A stretch of DNA of 64,000 bases. Origin: Acidobacteriota bacterium (lineage in GTDB: Bacteria > Acidobacteriota > Vicinamibacteria > Vicinamibacterales > 2-12-FULL-66-21). The notes under the pieces were generated by a model. It had not been told where the DNA came from. It did not search any database and was given only the letters and a program-made list of their open reading frames with translations. The stretch is from positions 62,001 to 126,000 of the forward strand of contig QHWT01000045.1 in the NCBI GenBank assembly GCA_003222675.1. Reading direction: 5' to 3'. Below, piece after piece: positions 60,005 to 64,000 of this stretch. Numbering within the stretch: position 1 is the stretch's first letter; every line of letters begins with the position of its first letter. The position numbers were made by a program, and so were the translations under genes.

Positions 60005-60480
60005 ATGTCTCGCCGTGCGAGGATTCGGGAACGAGGGCGCAAGAATGTCGTCGCCACGGCGGATAAACTCTACGTGAGCGTCGCTTCCAACAGCAATGCG
60101 GCGGAGAACGGAATCGAGAAGGAAGACGGACGTGCTGCGATCGGGGAATCGATCCTCAGACGGGCGCGTATCGGATCTTTGCATACGGACTGCGCAATCC
60201 GGTCGGGATGGCGTGGGAACCAGAAACTAAAGCGCTGTGGGTCGCGGTCAACGAACGCGATGAGCTCGGCAGCGATCTCGTCCCGGACTACGTAAGGTCA
60301 TTTTCGTGCGCTTTATGGGCGGCAGGCCGTCCGGCGCTCCAGTCGATGTGTTGACAGGATTCGTCAGAGACAACGGCGAGGCGATGGGCCGCCCGGTCGG
60401 CGTTGCGATCGACAAAGGCGGCGCATTGCTCGTCGCCGACGACGTTGGCAACACTGTATGGCGAATCACCGGCACTCCCG
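60005..60480 (+). pseudogene. remnant of a PQQ-dependent sugar (sorbosone-type) dehydrogenase
   Basis: Pieces in three frames belong to a sorbosone/glucose dehydrogenase-like propeller. [20 protein letters not shown] followed by GRAAI lies near 60070-60140. In another frame come [20 protein letters not shown] and [19 protein letters not shown] near 60167-60293. In a third come [20 protein letters not shown] and [20 protein letters not shown], then GNTVWRIT, near 60317-60470. These match the family in order, but the segment that normally joins DLVPDY to the GGRPSG strand is deleted and the N-terminal half is absent. Frames shift near 60145 and 60300. The gene is dead. The stretch 60481-60614 is the leader of the next gene. 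Confidence 0.75.
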
Positions 60481-60614
60481 CCGGGAATAGCGGGGTCCCT
60501 TCCGATCAGGCCGTCACGTGGAGCATGACTGTCCCCGAGACGCAAAGGATTTGCGCAATCATCTTTATTCCGGCATACCGAGTACGCTAGGTTGAGCCCG
60601 TCAAGGAGCGGCAC

Positions 60615-61628
60615 ATGAAACAAGTGGTCGCACGTCTCCACATCGCGGTCGCGGTTTTCTCGGTGGCACTCGCGGGTTGCGGGTCGAAGGGTCAGCCGGC
60701 CCCCGCGAAGCCGGATCTCAAGATCGCGATGATCGCCAAGAGCTCCTCGAATCCGATCTTTCTCTCGGCGCGCGCGGGCGCCGAGGCGGCCGCCAAGGAA
60801 TTGAGGCAACGGACCGGCGCGCTGGTCGAAGTCGCCTGGCTGACGCCGGAGACCGAAGACGGCGGCGTGCAGGCACAACGCATCGCTCAGGCGGTCACCG
60901 AGGGCGCAAACGCAGTGCTCATCTCCTGTTCCGATGCGGCCAAAGTGACCCCCGCGATTGACGACGCCGTCGCGAAGGGAGTGCCCGTGATGACATTCGA
61001 CAGCGACGCGCCACAGTCGAAGCGATTTGCGTTCCTCGGCGTGGACGACATGAAAGCCGGCCAGAGCGTGCTGGAGGAACTGGCCAGCCACATCGGCGAT
61101 GCCGGCAGCATCGCCATTCTTGCGGGCAATCAGAATGCTCCCAACCTCCAGAAGCGCGTCGAGGGTGTGAAAGAGGCCGCCAAGGCGCATCCAAAGATCA
61201 AGATCATCGGCACCTTCTACCACGTCGAGACGCCGCAGGATGCCACCGCTGAAGTCCTGCGGGTGCAGAACGCGAATCCGCAAATCAAAGGGTGGGCGAT
61301 GGTCGGCGGCTGGCCGCTCTTCACGGACAAGCTTTTGACCGTTCTGAATCCGGAGAAGACCAAGATTGTCGCCGTCGACGCGTTACCCGCTGAACTGGCG
61401 TACGTTCAGAAAGGACTCGCGCCGGTGCTCCTCGCCCAGACAACCTATGACTGGGGCCACGAATCCGTGCGCAATATTTTCGACAAGGTGCGCTCGAAAA
61501 AGAATGTGCCGCAGATCATTCCCATGGATCTCTTTCGCGTGACGTCGGACAACCTCGGCACCTGGGCGCGGCAGTTAAAGAGGTGGGGATTCACCGACGT
61601 CCCTGAGCAGTATCTGGCGCTGCCTTAA
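60615..61628 (+). CDS. periplasmic sugar-binding lipoprotein (ABC-type substrate-binding)
   Basis: A 337-residue periplasmic binding protein of the ribose/galactose (peripla_BP_4) type. The lipobox is VALAGCGS (Cys about 22), so it is lipid-anchored. The N-lobe reads LKIAMIAKSSSNPIFLSARA, GVQAQRIAQAVTEGANAVLI and DDAVAKGVPVMTFDSDAP. The hinge and C-lobe read GVDDMKAGQSVLEELASHIG, GSIAILAGNQNAPNLQKRVE and WAMVGGWPLFTDKLLTVLNP. It begins at ATG 60615 with AAGGAGCGG. No ABC ATPase or permease gene lies next to it, so it is an orphan in this window and must use a transporter encoded elsewhere or act as a sensor. It is preceded by a dead sugar dehydrogenase gene. Confidence 0.92.
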   Translation: MKQVVARLHIAVAVFSVALAGCGSKGQPAPAKPDLKIAMIAKSSSNPIFLSARAGAEAAAKELRQRTGALVEVAWLTPETEDGGVQAQRIAQAVTEGANAVLISCSDAAKVTPAIDDAVAKGVPVMTFDSDAPQSKRFAFLGVDDMKAGQSVLEELASHIGDAGSIAILAGNQNAPNLQKRVEGVKEAAKAHPKIKIIGTFYHVETPQDATAEVLRVQNANPQIKGWAMVGGWPLFTDKLLTVLNPEKTKIVAVDALPAELAYVQKGLAPVLLAQTTYDWGHESVRNIFDKVRSKKNVPQIIPMDLFRVTSDNLGTWARQLKRWGFTDVPEQYLALP

Positions 61629-61733
61629 CTGGCGTGCGTCCGCGGTTTCCTTCGGACGCCGGTCGTCCTCGTGGAACAAGGGCGCCGCGCCGGCACGTAG
61701 AAATCGTCCTGCTGCCACCAGTTGGATTCGTGA

Positions 61734-61786
61734 CTCCTTGACAATCTAGGAGTGGTGGTGTATTTCTCTCCTAGATTGTCAAGGAG
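61734..61786 (+). promoter_or_regulatory. PadR promoter with 19-bp perfect inverted repeat
   Basis: Two perfect 19-bp arms (61734-61752 and 61768-61786; each contains TTGACAATCTAG or its complement) flank 15 bases. TTGACA (61738-61743) inside the left arm and TATTTC (61761-61766) are 17 bases apart and form a sigma-70-type promoter. The right arm covers the expected start of transcription and the AAGGAGAG ribosome site before ATG 61791. A PadR dimer bound here would block both promoter and ribosome site, a clear autoregulation layout. Confidence 0.75.
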
Positions 61787-61790
61787 AGAC

Positions 61791-62132
61791 ATGGCCAAGC
61801 CCGCCGATTTGCTCCAGGGTACGCTCGACATGCTGATTCTCAAGGCGGTCTCGCTCGGACCGCTGCATGGCTACGGTGTCCTGCTGCGCATCCAGCAGAT
61901 CTCCCGCAAGCGCCTCGAAATTCAGCAGGGCTCTCTGTATCCCGCGCTGTATCGCCTCGAGCACCAGGGGCTCATCGAGAGCGAGTGGGGCGAATCCGAG
62001 AACAAGCGCAGGGCGCGATTCTATCGCTTGACGGCGGCAGGGCGGCGCCAGCTGCAGCAGGAAACTCGCAACTGGAACCGCATGGCCGACATCATTGCCG
62101 GAATCCTGGAGACTCGCCCGGACGAAACGTGA
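61791..62132 (+). CDS. PadR family transcriptional regulator
   Basis: A 113-residue winged-helix regulator: LLQGTLDMLILKAVSLGPLH, GYGVLLRIQQISRKRLEIQQ, GSLYPALYRLEHQGLIESEW and KRRARFYRLTAAGRRQLQQE. It has the H-G-Y, Q-G-S-L-Y-P-A-L and R-R-A-R-F-Y elements of the PadR subgroup that regulates ADOP permeases. The ATG at 61791 follows AAGGAGAG inside the palindromic operator. Its stop overlaps the GTG of the permease remnant downstream (GTGA overlap), the usual coupling. The regulator is intact although its target permease is not, so it may now control only itself or genes elsewhere. Confidence 0.93.
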   Translation: MAKPADLLQGTLDMLILKAVSLGPLHGYGVLLRIQQISRKRLEIQQGSLYPALYRLEHQGLIESEWGESENKRRARFYRLTAAGRRQLQQETRNWNRMADIIAGILETRPDET

Positions 62133-62553
62133 AAGCTCTTGCAAAGCTGCGATCGTGGATGCACGGCACCGTTCGCCGCTCGGATCTGGAGCGGCGGTTG
62201 GATGATGAGCTTCGCTTTCACATCGAGAGCTACACAACGGATCTCGAGCGCGCCGGTTGCACTGGGGGAGGCGCGCAGACGTGCGCGCGTCGATTTCGGA
62301 AGCGCAGAGGCTCGGAAGGAAGAGTGCCGCGATGCACTCGGGCTCCGGCTGCTCGATCAGCTGGTGACGGATGGCCGGTACGCATGCCGGCAACTCCGGC
62401 ATACCCCGCTGTTCACCACAGTGGCGATCGTATCGCTCGCGCTGGGAATAGGTGCGAACAGCGCCATCTTCAGCTCGTGGCGCTGCTGGCCGGCTGGGTC
62501 CCGGCACGCAGGCATCGCGACTCGATCCGATGACCGCGCTTAGACACGAGTGA
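62129..62553 (+). pseudogene. ADOP permease remnant (N- and C-terminal ends only)
   Basis: It starts GTG 62129 overlapping the PadR stop. The first frame gives the permease prefix (RSDLERRLDDELRFHIESYT). After a frameshift near 62265 the next reads ALGEARRRARVDFGSAEARK, DGRYACRQLRHTPLFTTVAI and VSLALGIGANSAIFS, the first membrane helix. Directly afterwards, at about 62494, comes the C-terminal end of the same family: ALLAGWVPARR, then, after one lost base, ASRLDPMTALRHE and a stop at 62551-62553. About 700 residues that normally lie between are gone, so a large internal deletion joined the two ends. The intact counterpart is the gene at 17577. Confidence 0.8.
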
Positions 62554-62611
62554 CAAGCGATCGCCCGGTCGCGATCCATCGCCTGATTTGGTAATCGGGC
62601 AATCGGGCATT

Positions 62612-62658
62612 GCGCGGCCTGCCGGCCGCGCCTCAAAAGCACGCGCGGTAGCGCGTGC
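62612..62658. repeat. two adjacent short palindromes
   Basis: GCGCGGCC-TGCC-GGCCGCGC (62612-62631) and GCACGCGC-GGTA-GCGCGTGC (62639-62658), both perfect 8-bp stems with four-base loops, lie in the space between the dead permease and the next gene. Flanking words of the type GGTAATCGGGCAATCGGG and AAATTACCCAATTGC recur with variation. They look like REP-type elements or terminators for converging units. Confidence 0.55.
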
Positions 62659-62716
62659 GAAGCAAAATCACTAAATTACCCAATTGCTAAATCACCTATT
62701 CACGGGCATGCGCGGC

Positions 62717-63259
62717 CTACCGGCGCGTCGCTTCATTCTTTACCGCGATCGCGATGTCGTTCAGCGCGCGCGCAACCGAATCAACGGCAGGTTTCTCCTG
62801 AAGCAGCCTGGCTGCCGCGCACAGCGCGCCCAGCGCCTTCGGTCTCGCGCCATCCCGCGAGTCGAATCCGGCCACTTCACGATCGAAGTGCACCGGCGTG
62901 TCGAGGATGTCGGCGTCCGTTGCCGCAAGATCCATGCGCAGCTGATTGCAAGTCGACGCGACGCCAGCGACGGGCAACGCCAGCTCCTTCTTGACCTTGC
63001 CGAGCACGTCACCGGTGCTGTCCGCCAGAGCGCCCTCAATCCGGCCGATTGCCGTGACGGTGCCGTTCCGAACCTCGAATCGGATGATGGACATGTCCGC
63101 GCTCAGCACGCCAAGGCCGCCTGCCTTATCGACGAACGTGCCATGTACTCTTGCGGTGATCGCAGCGACCTCTTCGTTGTCCTGCGCCAGGACACCGGAT
63201 GCGCACAGGCAGACGATGGCAGCTACCGCAGCAAGGATCGCCACGCTACGTCTGTTCAT
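62717..63259 (-). CDS. exported hypothetical protein
   Basis: A 180-residue protein with a signal peptide (MNRRSVAILAAVAAIVCLCA, cut near SGVLAQ). The mature part opens with beta character (ITARVHGTFVDKAGGLGVLS, MSIIRFEVRNGTVTAIGRIE, GALADSTGDVLGKVKKELAL) and continues with NQLRMDLAATDADIL and helices (GALCAAARLLQEKPAVDSVA, RALNDIAIAVKNEATRR). Two cysteines in the mature chain (about 104 and 147) could pair. I do not recognise the family; similar small exported proteins with a V.G.F......G..V....V..F......V.A.G.I.G motif are common in this group of bacteria. It ends the leftward unit after the PKD/PA14 gene, with 18 bases between, so the two are probably cotranscribed. Confidence 0.75.
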   Translation of the reverse strand: MNRRSVAILAAVAAIVCLCASGVLAQDNEEVAAITARVHGTFVDKAGGLGVLSADMSIIRFEVRNGTVTAIGRIEGALADSTGDVLGKVKKELALPVAGVASTCNQLRMDLAATDADILDTPVHFDREVAGFDSRDGARPKALGALCAAARLLQEKPAVDSVARALNDIAIAVKNEATRR

Positions 63260-63277
63260 GTATTTCTCCGCTGTCGA

Positions 63278-64000
63278 TTACTGGAACAGCCACGATTGCG
63301 GGATCACCTGCAAGGCCTGCCCGGTGTAGGACCATTGCAGCTTGGCAGTCGCCCCGCCCGTCTTCTCGTAGTACTCGAGCGTGATCGTGTACTTGACGCC
63401 GGCGCTCAGCAAGATCGCCGCGCTCGTGTTCGTCGTCGGCGGGTGATTCGTCCAGTTGTCGATCAGCAGCTGGCCGTTGACCCACAACCGAATGCCATCG
63501 TCAGACACCGTGGTGAGGCGATAGCTGCCGGTCACCGGGGCCAGGACACGTCCCATCCAGCGCACCGAAAAATTGTCGGCATTCACGCCGGCGCCGGGCG
63601 GTGCTGTCGTTCCCCACGCGAAGTTCACCGCAGGATCCACGCGCGTAAGGACGAGCGTGGCGAAATGCGCTCCCGTGCCGGGGTCGTTGTAATAGCGTCC
63701 GGTCAGCCCATTTCCCGCGGACGGTTTCACCGTGACGGTGATGTCATCGCTGACCGTTACCGCTCCGTCGCTCACCGTCAGCCGCAGCACGTAGATGCCG
63801 TCAGCGCCGAACGTCGCCGTGGTCGCCAGAGCATTTGGATTGCCGAAAGTCACGCTGCCGCCGGCTGAATCCTCGCGCCCGCTGATCTTGCTCCATCTTG
63901 TCGTCAAACCGGATCCGGGCAGACCATCGTCACGTGCGATGCCCTTCAGCGACGCAGCGGCGGGAAGCGCGATCGTCTGGTCCGCGCCCGCATCGACGGA
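63278..64000 (-). CDS. PKD/PA14-domain protein, 5' end outside the window
   Basis: An open frame runs to the right edge, so only the C-terminal 240 or so residues are seen. First comes a PKD/REJ-like beta sandwich (SVDAGADQTIALPAAASLKG, GNPNALATTATFGADGIYVL, RLTVSDGAVTVSDDITVTV). Then comes a PA14 domain (NGLTGRYYNDPGTGAHFATL, NADNFSVRWMGRVLAPVTGS, YRLTTVSDDGIRLWVNGQLL, YTITLEYYEKTGGATAKLQW) with the conserved DDG.RLW.NG..L.D.W. The protein ends QALQVIPQSWLF. Such pairs are found in large secreted or surface proteins, with PA14 binding carbohydrate. What the missing N-terminal part does cannot be told. Confidence 0.88.
   Translation of the reverse strand, partial: SVDAGADQTIALPAAASLKGIARDDGLPGSGLTTRWSKISGREDSAGGSVTFGNPNALATTATFGADGIYVLRLTVSDGAVTVSDDITVTVKPSAGNGLTGRYYNDPGTGAHFATLVLTRVDPAVNFAWGTTAPPGAGVNADNFSVRWMGRVLAPVTGSYRLTTVSDDGIRLWVNGQLLIDNWTNHPPTTNTSAAILLSAGVKYTITLEYYEKTGGATAKLQWSYTGQALQVIPQSWLFQ

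Overview
The window comes from a high-GC, Gram-negative soil-type bacterium, most probably an acidobacterium of the Vicinamibacteria (subdivision 6) kind. That placement is an inference from gene families and not from a marker gene. The families are PadR regulators coupled to acidobacterial duplicated orphan permeases (ADOP), giant Oar/TonB-dependent receptors with a carboxypeptidase-regulatory N-terminal domain, a winged-helix/TolB-propeller membrane regulator, a Tat-exported Gfo/Idh/MocA oxidoreductase, and many secreted proteins with CBM, FN3, CARDB, PA14 or PKD domains. No rRNA, CRISPR array or intact tRNA was seen.

Region 1 (1-16.9 kb) looks like a decaying island. It holds a Tat-exported ferritin-like protein, a frameshifted TIGR03118-type remnant, a degenerate IS110-family transposase, a secreted beta-propeller protein and a surface-polysaccharide set (Wzx-like flippase, two GT2 glycosyltransferases, one GT-B-like protein). 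Two large secreted enzymes each carry one frameshift: a phospholipase D-like protein with a CBM6, and a DNRLRE-endonuclease/exonuclease/phosphatase. The region ends at a displaced 3' half of a tRNA-Asp gene (16821-16867), the usual scar of tRNA-targeted integration, followed by a terminator hairpin.

Region 2 (17-23.5 kb) is a PadR-ADOP permease-DoxX operon reading left, then an Asp-box secreted protein and a small secreted protein. A 22-bp exact direct repeat (16917-16938 and 23091-23112) brackets most of it.

Region 3 (23.6-40.3 kb) is catabolic and secretory: a dead alpha/beta hydrolase, a trypsin-like protease, a GH51 arabinofuranosidase divergent from a Gfo/Idh/MocA oxidoreductase, a winged-helix/PD40 regulator, a three-gene molybdenum aldehyde oxidoreductase (paoABC-like), a subtilisin-like protease with five CARDB repeats, and a SigJ/ECF41-type sigma factor whose N-terminus lacks a normal start codon.

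Region 4 (40.6-47.8 kb) holds poorly known genes: a stand-alone GHKL ATPase, a leftward group of small hypotheticals around a Crp/Fnr regulator, and an exported protein with kinase-like motifs. A perfect palindrome of Crp type lies upstream of one of the small genes.

Region 5 (47.9-64 kb) has exported MsrA, an MFS sugar-acid-type transporter, two tandem Oar-like receptors, a fused aspartate kinase/homoserine dehydrogenase, a dead sorbosone-dehydrogenase-like gene, an orphan sugar-binding lipoprotein, and a second PadR gene with a 19-bp perfect inverted-repeat operator whose ADOP partner is reduced to its two ends. It closes with a small secreted protein and a PKD/PA14 protein running off the edge.
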